Assembly (NCBI RefSeq): GCF_025629245.1 | Contig: NZ_JANZXN010000060.1 | Location: 1-64,000 of the forward strand | Reading direction: 5' to 3' | Source: Natronobiforma cellulositropha | GTDB taxonomy: Archaea > Halobacteriota > Halobacteria > Halobacteriales > Natrialbaceae | Length of the DNA stretch: 64,000 nucleotides | Shown here: positions 45,174 through 56,312 of the stretch, in pieces | Layout of the letters: each line of letters begins with the position of its first letter | Position numbering within the stretch: the stretch's first letter is position 1 | Made by a program: the position numbers and the translations under genes | The notes under the pieces: model-generated | Told to the model about the DNA's origin: nothing | What the model saw: the letters and a program-made list of their open reading frames with translations, nothing else | The model's database searches: none

Positions 45174-46313
45174 ATGGGAGACGAGTTCCGGTGCGTCGAC
45201 CTCTTTTGTGGTGCCGGTGGTTTCTCGCTCGGGTTTCAAAGCGCAGGGTTCGATGTCGTCGCGTCTGTGGACCGGAACGAGGCCGCTCTCGAGACATACT
45301 CGCACAACTTCGACAACGTGGCTACGTTCGAAACTGACATCCGGAACTTTACGCTCAATATGTTCGAGGAGCATTCCGGGTACGACGCTCGGGACATCGA
45401 TGTCGTCATCGGTGGTCCACCGTGCAAGGGGTTCTCTACAGCTGGGCGGATGGACCCCAACGATCCCAGGAACGAACTCGTCGTTGAATACGCGAAGACC
45501 GTTGCCGAACTGGATCCCGAAGTCGTAGTTCTTGAAAATGTTACTGGCTTCCTCAACATGCATGGCGGCCAGTACCATGAAGAACTCCGCGAGACGCTGA
45601 GCGAAATAGGCTACACCGTCCAACAACCCGAAGTGCTGACCGCCGCAGACTATGGAGTACCGCAGTTGCGTGAACGGGTGATCATCGTCGCTACGAGGGG
45701 CGGCCGCGTAGAGGTTGCCTCGCCAACGCACAGACCCAGAGAGGGGCAAGAGCCGCTCCGTGGCGGTGAGGATCTCGATCCGTACGTGACCGTCGAGGAC
45801 GCCGTGGGCGACCTGTCGTTCTTGCGCTACGGACAGGAGGCGACCCAATACAAACTCCGGCCCCTAACGGACTACCAGCGCGAAATGAGAGATGGGGCCG
45901 ACGAGCTTTACAACCACAAGGCGCCCAACCACGGCAAGACGGTCCGCGAGCGGTATGACCAATTCGACTATGGGCAGGAAATGAGCGAACTGGACGAACA
46001 GTACCAGACGAAGAAACACTCGATGAAGCGGTGGCACCCAGAGGAGCCGGCACCGACGGTGACAACGCTCCCCGAGGACTTCGTCCACTACGACCGGCTA
46101 CGAATCCCCACTGTTCGAGAGGTTGCCCGTATCCAGTCGTTCCCCGACTGGTTCGAGTTCAAAGGCCCGCGGACGACTGGCGGGCAGAGGCGGCGAAACT
46201 CGGTACCGCAGTACACACAAGTCGGGAACGCGGTCCCGCCAAAATTTGCGGAGGCAATTGCGGATCGAGTGGCGGACCATCTGACAGCCCAGCGAATTAT
46301 TCCGGGAACTTGA
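45174..46313 (+). CDS. DNA (cytosine-5) methyltransferase
   Basis: This 379-residue protein has the C5-methylase motifs: DLFCGAGGFSLGF (I), GGPPCKGFS with catalytic Cys84 (IV), LENVTGF (VI, about 120), RERVIIV (VIII), and QVGNAVPP (X). The target-recognition stretch lies between motifs VIII and X (about 180-300). The last 17 bases overlap the 3' end of the nuclease-helicase gene on the opposite strand. It would protect host DNA from the companion enzymes; the sequence recognised is not known. Confidence 0.93.
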   Translation: MGDEFRCVDLFCGAGGFSLGFQSAGFDVVASVDRNEAALETYSHNFDNVATFETDIRNFTLNMFEEHSGYDARDIDVVIGGPPCKGFSTAGRMDPNDPRNELVVEYAKTVAELDPEVVVLENVTGFLNMHGGQYHEELRETLSEIGYTVQQPEVLTAADYGVPQLRERVIIVATRGGRVEVASPTHRPREGQEPLRGGEDLDPYVTVEDAVGDLSFLRYGQEATQYKLRPLTDYQREMRDGADELYNHKAPNHGKTVRERYDQFDYGQEMSELDEQYQTKKHSMKRWHPEEPAPTVTTLPEDFVHYDRLRIPTVREVARIQSFPDWFEFKGPRTTGGQRRRNSVPQYTQVGNAVPPKFAEAIADRVADHLTAQRIIPGT

Positions 46314-47967
46314 TCTGGTCTTCCCCGTCCCTCGTGCTGATCGCGGCCTTGTCAGCGAGGTACTCGCGGAAGAAGCTCTGGGCGTTCTGGTCCTGAAACG
46401 AGAGGTCGAAGTTACCAGGTATTACCTCGATACCGTCCCCGCGCTCCAGTTTGGTGTCAATGTCGACGGCCTCGGCTATCCGCCTGATGTCGGCCACCAG
46501 ATCCATGGCGACTACCTGATCTTTGCCCTCCGCAAGTCGGAGTCCGCGGCCGAGCTGCTGGAGAAAAATCCGTCGGCTGTGGGTCACCCGGAGGAACACG
46601 ATGATGTCCACCTCTGGGATGTCGACGCCTTCGTTCAGCATGTCGACCGCGGTCAGCACTTCGGCCTTTCCGCGCCGGAACGCTCGGAGCCGCCGTTCGA
46701 TCTCTCGGTTGTCGAGGTCGCTATGGAGTGGGCGCGCCCCGAAGCCACCCTCCCGCAGCCGGTCGGCCATCCGCTTTGCGTAGTCGATCGATGGACAGTA
46801 GAAGATCGCCCGTCCGGTGTCGCTGCTCTCCCAGACGGACTCGAACTCGTCCATGATTTTGTCGTCGCGCTCCTGAATGAACAGCCGCCTGTTGAGGTCG
46901 CGGATGGTGTAGTTCTGTGAAGAGCGGTTTTGGACTGCCTCCCAGTCGACGTTGTCGCAGTACAGCCGGTAGTCGACGTCGGTGAGGTACCCCTTCCTGA
47001 GCCCCTCGATGACGTCGATGGTCAACTCGTCCCGGATCGGTCCGAAGAGTCCTTCAAGCGACCGTTCGTCTTCGCGCCAAGGCGTCGCCGTCAGGCCTAG
47101 CAAGAACTCCGGATCGGTCCTGTTCAGCACCCGTTTGTACGACGGAGCAACCGCGTGGTGTGCCTCGTCGACGACAACGATGTCGTACTTCTGTGCTTCT
47201 TCGGCGGGAAACCTCTCCGTACTGGCCAGGGTTTGGAACGTACCGACGTCGATTCCACCGTCGAAGGCTGGGGACTCGTTTCCGTACCACAAATGGGTAC
47301 TAACGTCCTTCGGGAGATGGTTCCACATGGATTCTTCGAACTGTCGGACGAGAGCCTTCTGGTCTGCGAGGACCAACACGCGGGCGTCGGGACGGCCACG
47401 GAGGACTTCGCTCAAGAAGCTACCCGCAACGAACGTCTTCCCGAGCCCGGTTGCGAGCGAGAGGAGCGCCTCGCCGTAGCCATCGTGGTAGAGCTCCAGC
47501 AGACGTTGGATTGGCTCTCGCTGGTAGTCGTAGGGTTCGTAGTCGTTTTCTGGCCACCGGGATAGCGACTCGTAGTTCCTCAAGAGATCGTTGCCCTCCA
47601 TAATCCCAATGGAGTAACCAGCTCCCCTCAGTTCGCGGAGCCGTTCGTTGGCTGTGTCAGATAGGCGGGTGTTCGTGACGCAAACACCCTCGTCAACGCC
47701 ATAGAACTCCATGGCACGCTTCACGTCGTTGACGATCCGCTTGCTGGCCGACCGCTCTACCGCAGACTTATACTTCACTTGTGCGACGATCTCGCGCTCG
47801 TCGCTCGAAGCCACTACGTCGGCTCCCCGATCGCCCGGTCCGCCTACCAGTGCCACGTGCGACCACCCGCTGTGGTTGAAGAGGCGGCCCACGGCGCGCT
47901 CCAGACACCTCCAGGAGCCTCGTTCGATTCGCTTCGTTGAGAGGAATCCGTCTGGATCGGCGGTCAT
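46297..47967 (-). CDS. Mrr-type nuclease fused to SF2 helicase
   Basis: This 556-residue protein starts with an Mrr-like restriction-nuclease domain: GPGDRGADVV (catalytic Asp near 50) and AQVKYKS (Q63-x-K65). An SF2 helicase follows, with ATGLGKT (Lys177), DEAH (267-270), TATPW (293-297), and LQQLGRGLR in motif VI. I start at the ATG at 47967, one base after the GHKL ATPase stop; 33 upstream codons in frame are basic and overlap that gene. It probably cuts or remodels DNA using ATP. Confidence 0.9.
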   Translation of the reverse strand: MTADPDGFLSTKRIERGSWRCLERAVGRLFNHSGWSHVALVGGPGDRGADVVASSDEREIVAQVKYKSAVERSASKRIVNDVKRAMEFYGVDEGVCVTNTRLSDTANERLRELRGAGYSIGIMEGNDLLRNYESLSRWPENDYEPYDYQREPIQRLLELYHDGYGEALLSLATGLGKTFVAGSFLSEVLRGRPDARVLVLADQKALVRQFEESMWNHLPKDVSTHLWYGNESPAFDGGIDVGTFQTLASTERFPAEEAQKYDIVVVDEAHHAVAPSYKRVLNRTDPEFLLGLTATPWREDERSLEGLFGPIRDELTIDVIEGLRKGYLTDVDYRLYCDNVDWEAVQNRSSQNYTIRDLNRRLFIQERDDKIMDEFESVWESSDTGRAIFYCPSIDYAKRMADRLREGGFGARPLHSDLDNREIERRLRAFRRGKAEVLTAVDMLNEGVDIPEVDIIVFLRVTHSRRIFLQQLGRGLRLAEGKDQVVAMDLVADIRRIAEAVDIDTKLERGDGIEVIPGNFDLSFQDQNAQSFFREYLADKAAISTRDGEDQIKFPE

Positions 47968-47968
47968 C

Positions 47969-50443
47969 TCAGGAGGAGCCCGTCGCCTCGGCTTCGAGGA
48001 GCCGTAGGCTCTGCGCTGCGCGGTCGACTTCGATCCGCCTCGCCGCACGGGCTGTGGCTGGATCAACCTCTGTCGCCTCTTCGGCGAGCATGATCACGTC
48101 GCTCAGGTACGCACGGAACTTGTCAACAGATCGTTCCTTCAGCTTGTCCGTGCCGAGTTTGGCGTACGACTGCTGCCATACGGCACCGTCGAAGAACTGC
48201 TCGGGGTGGGCCTCGAAGTAGCGAACCAGTTCGCGGTGCGAAGCGTACTCAAGGTACGCACTCGACGCGAGTACTTCCTCGACTGCTTCCTCCCCCAGGT
48301 TCTCTTTGAGCCAGATGTTTTCCCTGACGTCGTCTTCCACGTCGCTGTCGACATCGAAATCCTGAAGTTCGAACTCCTCATCCGCGATCCGGTGTTTTAT
48401 ATGCCGGAGTTGGTCCTGAGCCCGCGACGCCAGTCCTTCCGGACTGACCCGGCTGTCGGAGCAGTACTTCGCCTGTAATTCCGCGAAGAGGTGCGTGTGC
48501 CGCCAGTGGCCGGGGTTGTCCATCTGGTGACGGTACGTGTAGGCAGCTTCCATCAGGACGGTCGTGATCGGGTCGTGGCCGAACTCGGTGAAGAACTGGT
48601 CACCGGGATCGTACCTGATCGTTCGTTCATCGTAGGAATCGCGAGCGACGTCCACAGGTCCGTCCTCGAGCTCACCATCGATCAGACGGTAGACGTTGAA
48701 CTCGATGTCGGGTTGGTCGATATCATCTAAGCCGTATTTCCCCGAAAGCGACTCGTCACGCTCGTACTCGGGTTCCGTCTCCACTCCGTCCCCAACCCCC
48801 GCATCGTCGGTAGCCCCTCCATCGCTGTCTGTTCCGGTCTCGGGTTCAGTTGTTGTGGTTTCCCCCCCGGTGACCCCGTCTCCAGTGGTATCGGCCGATG
48901 GGTCGATGTTAAACCCAGGCCCAGAACTGCCCCCGCTCGAGTCACCACCTCCTCCGTCGTCGCCAGCCGAGTCCGTTTCGCCACCAGAACCAGTGGTGGG
49001 AGCCGTCCCTGAAGAACTCCGCATCGCACGTTCTGCTCGCTCGACCAGCTCCCACCACTTCGAGTCGTCTTGGTATTCGTCTTCGCCGTCCCAAAACTTC
49101 TCTGCCCACTCCTTCGGACGGGAGTTGTCCCCTGTTACGTTACCGTCCTCGTCGACCTCGCCAGGGACGAGCCGCTTTTTGCCGACTTCGTTCCCCGTGC
49201 GGTACCCCTTGTACAGCTTGCCGATGGGGGACCGGTTCGGCGCAAAGCTATCGTCTCTGTTTGGCCTCAACGGTGCCTCTCCGCGAACCGCTTTCCGGAC
49301 CTTCTCCCACCTTGGGTTCGACTTCTCGAAGGAGTCCTTCGTGTTTGAAACCGGAACGAAGTCGATGTGGAGTTCGCCGACGATCCGGCCACCCCAGTGG
49401 AGCGTGTCGAGTGGGTATTCCCTCTCCATTACGCCGTTGGAGTTCTCCCACTTGAACAGCGACTTGTCGTGCTTTTCGATAACTCGGCCATTGCGGATCA
49501 GGTCGATGCCGAATCGTTCTTCGTCGAAGAACCGCTGGATCCCGACCCACCCCCACACGACTTGCTCTCGGTGGACGACGTCGCCCCCGTCGTTGCACAC
49601 CATGCACTCGGGCTCGTCCGGCAGCTCTCCGCCTATGAACGGGTCCGCCAGCCACGACCAGCACTCTTTGCAGTAGAAGCCTTCGCCGACCTTCTCTTCG
49701 ATTTGTTCCATCGCGGGGTACTCTTCGCCACCGATCTCCACGCTGCGCTCTTCGCTCCACGTGCAGGCGGGACGGGGGCTGAGTTCGTCATTGTTCAGGA
49801 CGATCTTTACGTTCTCCCGCTCGAGTACGGGAGTGTACCAATCTCCGAGCTTCTCGGGCATCTTCCACTTTCGACGGAGCGTTCTCGCCATCTCGTTGAG
49901 CCTGCCGATCCGAATCTCCGTCCCGTGGTCGGACGAATCTATCTTCTCCTCGTACTCGACGTCGACCTCGAAACTCCCCTGTCCCTTTAGCTTGCGGAAG
50001 TCGATCGTCGCGACTGCCCAGTTGTCGTCGCCCGTGCGTGTCGTCCGGACTTTCGTCCGATTACCAAGTCGGGCGGTGGCAATATTGAACCCCATCCCGA
50101 AGAGCCCCATTTCGTCGAGCGGGTCTTTGCCCGAATAGCCGGCCCTGAGGTTGTTTCGGAGGGCTTCTTTGGACATCCCCGGGCCGTTGTCTCGTACGAC
50201 CACTTCAGCGTTTTCGTAGTCATCCTTGTACTCGTGGATGGTAGGTGGCTGGATCTCGATTACGAGAGTTTCTCCACCGTCAGAACTGTGACCGCGCCCC
50301 GGCGTTCCCTGAATTCCCTCGTCCAGAGAATTGTCGATGAACTCGGCGAAACAGCGCGCTGCCGACAGGTCAACCTGACCCAGCATCTTCAGGACTCGCG
50401 GTGTCGGCGTAATATCGATAGTTTCTGTTGTTTGGGATGACAT
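47969..50443 (-). CDS. MORC/paraMORC-like GHKL ATPase with zinc finger
   Basis: This 824-residue protein begins with a GHKL ATPase module: EFIDNSLDE (Asn38 of the N box), RDNGPGM (84-90), and MGLFGMGFN (112-120). A zinc-finger insert follows (CKEC at 258-261, CMVC at 280-283). A low-complexity Ser/Gly/Thr/Asp linker (about 490-580) joins a helical C-terminal domain. In the family, ATP binding closes a clamp on DNA. The stop lies one base from the nuclease-helicase start, so both are one operon. The long linker is unusual. Assigning it as MORC-like rests on the motif order; other GHKL families are possible. Confidence 0.85.
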   Translation of the reverse strand: MSSQTTETIDITPTPRVLKMLGQVDLSAARCFAEFIDNSLDEGIQGTPGRGHSSDGGETLVIEIQPPTIHEYKDDYENAEVVVRDNGPGMSKEALRNNLRAGYSGKDPLDEMGLFGMGFNIATARLGNRTKVRTTRTGDDNWAVATIDFRKLKGQGSFEVDVEYEEKIDSSDHGTEIRIGRLNEMARTLRRKWKMPEKLGDWYTPVLERENVKIVLNNDELSPRPACTWSEERSVEIGGEEYPAMEQIEEKVGEGFYCKECWSWLADPFIGGELPDEPECMVCNDGGDVVHREQVVWGWVGIQRFFDEERFGIDLIRNGRVIEKHDKSLFKWENSNGVMEREYPLDTLHWGGRIVGELHIDFVPVSNTKDSFEKSNPRWEKVRKAVRGEAPLRPNRDDSFAPNRSPIGKLYKGYRTGNEVGKKRLVPGEVDEDGNVTGDNSRPKEWAEKFWDGEDEYQDDSKWWELVERAERAMRSSSGTAPTTGSGGETDSAGDDGGGGDSSGGSSGPGFNIDPSADTTGDGVTGGETTTTEPETGTDSDGGATDDAGVGDGVETEPEYERDESLSGKYGLDDIDQPDIEFNVYRLIDGELEDGPVDVARDSYDERTIRYDPGDQFFTEFGHDPITTVLMEAAYTYRHQMDNPGHWRHTHLFAELQAKYCSDSRVSPEGLASRAQDQLRHIKHRIADEEFELQDFDVDSDVEDDVRENIWLKENLGEEAVEEVLASSAYLEYASHRELVRYFEAHPEQFFDGAVWQQSYAKLGTDKLKERSVDKFRAYLSDVIMLAEEATEVDPATARAARRIEVDRAAQSLRLLEAEATGSS

Positions 50444-50452
50444 ACTGTTATG

Positions 50453-50890
50453 TCAATACCCAATGCCGCGGGGGGACTTAACGGGTTCCCAACCGAGGTG
50501 GAAGTGGACGTAGTCAGCACTTGAATAGACCGTCGCCTCGCCGCTGATCCCGCCATCGGTGAGGAACAGTTCGGCGTCGACGCGAGCGACGCCGTCGGCG
50601 ATGTGGACCGTCTCGACGGCGACGCCGGTGTGCTGGAGCCCCGAGACCGACTGGTGTTCCATCGCGTAGTCCGCTTCCGATGCCTCGACGAACGCCCTGA
50701 CCGCGTTCTCGGTGAGCGTCGACGGCGGCGAGGCCTCCGTATACGGACACTCGTTCGAGAGCGCGTCGAGCGAGGGAGCGGCGTCGGTCTCGTTCGAGGG
50801 CGGATCGCTCGAGCGGGGGCCGTCGGAGAGACAGCCAGCGAGGGCGGCCGTCCCGACGCCAACGGCCGCCAGCACCTGTCGGCGGTTCAT
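50453..50890 (-). CDS. Small lipoprotein of unknown function
   Basis: This 145-residue protein has RRQVLAAVGVGTAALAGC at the N-terminus, a twin-arginine signal with a lipobox (Cys20), then an acidic linker and a beta-rich C-terminal part. Its last residues (GWEPVKSPRGIGY) end ten bases before the island ATPase start, so the end may be altered by the insertion. No function is recognised. Confidence 0.75.
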   Translation of the reverse strand: MNRRQVLAAVGVGTAALAGCLSDGPRSSDPPSNETDAAPSLDALSNECPYTEASPPSTLTENAVRAFVEASEADYAMEHQSVSGLQHTGVAVETVHIADGVARVDAELFLTDGGISGEATVYSSADYVHFHLGWEPVKSPRGIGY

Positions 50891-50953
50891 ACAGTCGCAA
50901 ATGAGAGCCGCCGGTAAATGCTTTCAGGAGAACAGAACAGCGGGTCCCGACGG

Positions 50954-51118
50954 TCACGAGGGGTGCTGGTGGACGAGGCGCTCGCCGACGATTCCGGGCA
51001 CCGGCGTCGCACAGTCGCGACAGCGAAAGCGCCGCCCGGTGGTCGTCGACTCGACCTCGAGGTCCTGTTTGAACCGGAGCGGGGCGCCACAGACACACCG
51101 GTAGCTCGCGTCTGCCAT
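50954..51118 (-). CDS. Small zinc-finger protein
   Basis: This 54-residue protein reads MADASYRCVCGAPLRF... with CVC and CRDC metal ligands (residues 8, 10, 33, 36) and ends in LVHQHPS. Zinc-ribbon proteins of this size are common and overlooked in haloarchaea. It sits between the lipoprotein gene and rio1 on the same strand. Confidence 0.7.
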   Translation of the reverse strand: MADASYRCVCGAPLRFKQDLEVESTTTGRRFRCRDCATPVPGIVGERLVHQHPS

Positions 51119-51190
51119 CGTCACGACCTACTCCCGTCGACGAGATAAACCGTCTGCAGGCGAGCACGCACGCGTTTTCGCCCTCGGCAC

Positions 51191-52063
51191 TCAGCTTCTC
51201 GAGGGATCGGGCTCCGGCTGGGTGACGAACTCGAGGAGTTCGTCGCCGGTGACGTCGACGCCCTGGCGGGCGAAGAAGTTCGCGACGTTCTCACAGTCAC
51301 GGATCAGGAACTCGCGGCTGTTGGGGTGGTGGACGGTGACCCCCTGGCCGAGGTCGATGACGACGAGTTGGCCGTCCTGGAAGACGACGTTGTACTCGCT
51401 GAGGTCGCCGTGGATGAGTCCGGCGGCGTAGAGACGACGCATGTACTCGGCGAGCACCTCGTAGGCGGTCTCGGGGTTCTCGATGTGGAGTTCGCCGAGG
51501 CGTTTCGCCCGGCCGTCCTCGTCGCCGAGGTACTCCATGACGAGGACGTTTCGCTCGGTGGCGATCGGCGTCGGTACGCGCACGCCAGCCTTGCGGGCGC
51601 GCTCTAAGTTCGCCGACTCCTTTTTCACCCACGCGAGGACGACGTCCTTCTTCTTCCCGCCGAGACCCTCGAAGCGGGGGTCGCCCTCGAGATAGTCGCG
51701 CATCTGTCGGAAGTTCGAGGCGTTGATCCGGTAGACCTTGACGGCGACGTCGGTGTCGTCGGGACCGAGCGCGTGGTAGACGTTCGCCTCCTTGCCGGTC
51801 GAGAGGGGGCCGCCGAAGGCGACGACGTGGCCGTCGTGGACCAGTTTGTAGAGCGCAGCGAAGGTCGCGTCGTCGAACACCGACTGCTCGACTTTGAACT
51901 GATCGGCGTCTTTGATGCGCTTTTGGAACTGGTGGAACTCGCGGTCGCGCTCGCGGGCGAGGCGGTCGGCCTCCGTATCGGAGACGTCGATCGCTTCCCA
52001 CTCGTCGCCCGGGATATCCCCACCTTCGGGGTCGAGCAACTCGAACTCGTTTCCGGTGTCCAT
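51191..52063 (-). CDS. rio1: Rio1-type atypical serine kinase
   Basis: This 290-residue kinase/ATPase acts in 30S ribosome maturation. It has an N-terminal helical domain, the ATP-binding STGKEANVY (about 95), the catalytic Lys (VAVKVYR), the hinge VMEYLGDE, the catalytic loop HGDLSEYN, and the metal-binding IDLGQ. Its usual neighbour, the KH-domain gene, lies 8.8 kb to the left beyond the island, with the lipoprotein and zinc-finger genes also between. Confidence 0.95.
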   Translation of the reverse strand: MDTGNEFELLDPEGGDIPGDEWEAIDVSDTEADRLARERDREFHQFQKRIKDADQFKVEQSVFDDATFAALYKLVHDGHVVAFGGPLSTGKEANVYHALGPDDTDVAVKVYRINASNFRQMRDYLEGDPRFEGLGGKKKDVVLAWVKKESANLERARKAGVRVPTPIATERNVLVMEYLGDEDGRAKRLGELHIENPETAYEVLAEYMRRLYAAGLIHGDLSEYNVVFQDGQLVVIDLGQGVTVHHPNSREFLIRDCENVANFFARQGVDVTGDELLEFVTQPEPDPSRS

Positions 52064-52137
52064 CTACCACCTCTAACGGGGCGAGCGGCTAAAGGTGTGG
52101 GTGTCGGGGCGAACCGGTCGGAAGCCAAACCGGTCGC

Positions 52138-54282
<2,145 letters not shown>

Positions 54283-54357
54283 GCGGACTACCGTAGCGGC
54301 CGGGCTCGAGTGCGTGAAAAACCGATCCGGTGTGGCACGGAGAAGTCGCCCGAATTT

Positions 54358-55230
54358 TCAGAGGTCAGTCCGGTTGAACCGGGCGATGCCGATCGCCGTC
54401 GGCACGACGACCCAGCACAGCAGGATGACGAGCGAGAACCAGTCGCGTAAGAAGAAGGGCGTACGCTCGAGTTGGCCCTCGAACGCGAGGACGGCTATAT
54501 CGATGTCGACGGCCGACGTGACGAGCGAGAGGATGTTCGTATAGGACATGCCAGGGTCGAGGTAGTAGAGAAAGAGCAGGAGCTGATAGGTGTATTCACT
54601 GTCGGGAAGGTATCCCAGACTGATCAGCGTGAATCCCGCGATGAGGGCGAGGTCCCAGAGGAGATAGAAGAGCAGGAAGATCGAGAAGAGAATCGCCGCG
54701 GCGGCCGTCGTCGAACGGACGGTCGAGGAGACGGCCACGGCGATGCTCGTGTAGGCGACGGCGTAGATGATCGAGACCAACAGCAGGCCGCCGTATTCGG
54801 CGACATCGAAGCCACCGAGTACGACCGCGACGATCACAGCAGCGAGGGCGAAGCCGATGATCAGCGAGAGTGAGAGCACCGCCGAGCGCCCGATTACCTT
54901 TCCGAGGATGGCGTCGGTGCGCGAGTGTGGCAGCGAGAGCATGATCTTGATGCTACCCGACTCGCGTTCACCGGCGATGGCTTTCCAGCCGAGGAGCAAG
55001 GCGATGAGCGGGATAGCAGGCCGTGTGATGCCGCTGAGGTACATGACGAGCACTTCGGTCGTCGCCCCCTCTGCGGCGATGTCCTGTCCGAAGTACGCGA
55101 GCACTCCCACGACCAAGGCGATCACGAGGAAAAACAGCGCGCTCAGCCCCCAGAAGGTCCAGGAACGGACCGCGTCCCGGAAGTCCTTGATCGCGATCGC
55201 CCGGACGCTCGAGAACTCGACGCCGCTCAT
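54358..55230 (-). CDS. ABC transporter permease (ABC-2 type)
   Basis: This 290-residue membrane protein has six hydrophobic segments and an N-terminal SVRAIAIKDFRDAVRSW typical of ABC-2 exporters (NosY/CcmB-like). The ATP-binding partner gene overlaps its start. The substrate is unknown. Confidence 0.9.
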   Translation of the reverse strand: MSGVEFSSVRAIAIKDFRDAVRSWTFWGLSALFFLVIALVVGVLAYFGQDIAAEGATTEVLVMYLSGITRPAIPLIALLLGWKAIAGERESGSIKIMLSLPHSRTDAILGKVIGRSAVLSLSLIIGFALAAVIVAVVLGGFDVAEYGGLLLVSIIYAVAYTSIAVAVSSTVRSTTAAAAILFSIFLLFYLLWDLALIAGFTLISLGYLPDSEYTYQLLLFLYYLDPGMSYTNILSLVTSAVDIDIAVLAFEGQLERTPFFLRDWFSLVILLCWVVVPTAIGIARFNRTDL

Positions 55231-56177
55231 GTGCGCACCTCCTGTTCGACCGTCTCTCCCCTCGAGCGTGATCCCGAGGTGTAGGCGTGGAAGACGTCCT
55301 CGAGCGAGGACTGCTCGGTCGAGAAGTCGACGACCTCGACTCCGGCGGCTTCGACCTCGCTCAAGACGGCAGTCTTCGAGCCACTCGTCTTGACGAGCAG
55401 CGCCGGTGGCTCGGTGTCCTCGCCGGTGGCGCTCGTCACGTCGGGCAGCGAGCGGACGCGCTCGAGGGCGTCCTGGCTGGCGCGGTCGACGACGACCCGG
55501 AGCGTCGAGCCACCGCCGACGGAGTCGCGCAGGCCCTCGACGGTATCGATGGCGACCATCTCGCCGGCGCGGAGGATGCCGACGCGGTCACAGACCGCCT
55601 CGACCTGTTCCATGATGTGACTCGAGAAGAAGACGGTCGCGCCGCGGGCGGCCTCCTGGCGGACGAGGTCGCGCATCTCGCGCGCGCCGTTGGGGTCGAG
55701 ACCGGTCGAGGGTTCGTCGAGGATCAGCAAGTCTGGGTCGCCGACGAGCGCCATCGCCAGCATGAGTCGCTGGGACATCCCCTTCGAGTAGCCACCGGCC
55801 TTCTTGTCGATGGCGTCGACGAGGTCGACGCGCGTCAGTAGTTCCTCGGGGTCGTCGTCGGTCCCCTTCGAGTCGATGGCGAACTCGAGGTGCTGGCGGG
55901 CGGTGAGTCGGCTGTAGGTCTCGACGCCTTCGGGGAGGACGCCGATCCGTCGCCGGATCTCGCGGCTGTCGGTCTGGGCGTCGAGACCGAAGACGCGGAC
56001 CTCACCGGCAGTCGGGCGGGCGAAGTCGAGGAGGATGTTGATCGTCGTCGACTTGCCCGCGCCGTTCGGCCCCAGAAAGCCGAACACTTCCCCCTCTTCG
56101 ACCTGAAACGAGAGGTCGTCGAGCGCGAGCGTGTCGCCGAACCGCTTGGAGAGCTTATCGACCGATATGGCGGTCAT
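55227..56177 (-). CDS. ABC transporter ATP-binding protein
   Basis: This 316-residue ATPase has the Walker A GPNGAGKST, the ABC signature YSKGMSQRL, and Walker B LLILDEPSTGLDP. The C-terminal extension (about 220-316) is characteristic of DrrA/CcmA-type exporters. I start at the ATG at 56177. The stop overlaps the permease ATG (ATGA), so one operon drives a two-gene exporter. Confidence 0.93.
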   Translation of the reverse strand: MTAISVDKLSKRFGDTLALDDLSFQVEEGEVFGFLGPNGAGKSTTINILLDFARPTAGEVRVFGLDAQTDSREIRRRIGVLPEGVETYSRLTARQHLEFAIDSKGTDDDPEELLTRVDLVDAIDKKAGGYSKGMSQRLMLAMALVGDPDLLILDEPSTGLDPNGAREMRDLVRQEAARGATVFFSSHIMEQVEAVCDRVGILRAGEMVAIDTVEGLRDSVGGGSTLRVVVDRASQDALERVRSLPDVTSATGEDTEPPALLVKTSGSKTAVLSEVEAAGVEVVDFSTEQSSLEDVFHAYTSGSRSRGETVEQEVRT

Positions 56178-56312
56178 GGCTGCACAGTCACGTCGGCCCC
56201 CGATAAATTTTGTCACTCGAGAACGATGATCGGGTGAGAGAACTCACCGAGCGACACCGGAGATACACGTCGACGGCAGGCTCAAATGCATCGAGGAGCT
56301 ACACCGGGGCAG

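Larger units (their letters stand above)
42826..50450. mobile_element. Integrated island with recombinase and restriction-type genes
   Basis: About 7.6 kb of foreign sequence breaks a phosphoesterase gene on the left and carries a tyrosine recombinase module, a methyltransferase, and a nuclease-helicase/ATPase pair. Base and codon use differ: the CTCGAG strings common throughout the host are few here. Neighbouring KH and rio1 genes are usually adjacent, so the insertion splits them. The right end is set only approximately, just before the lipoprotein gene. I see no tRNA target or direct repeat. Confidence 0.7.
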
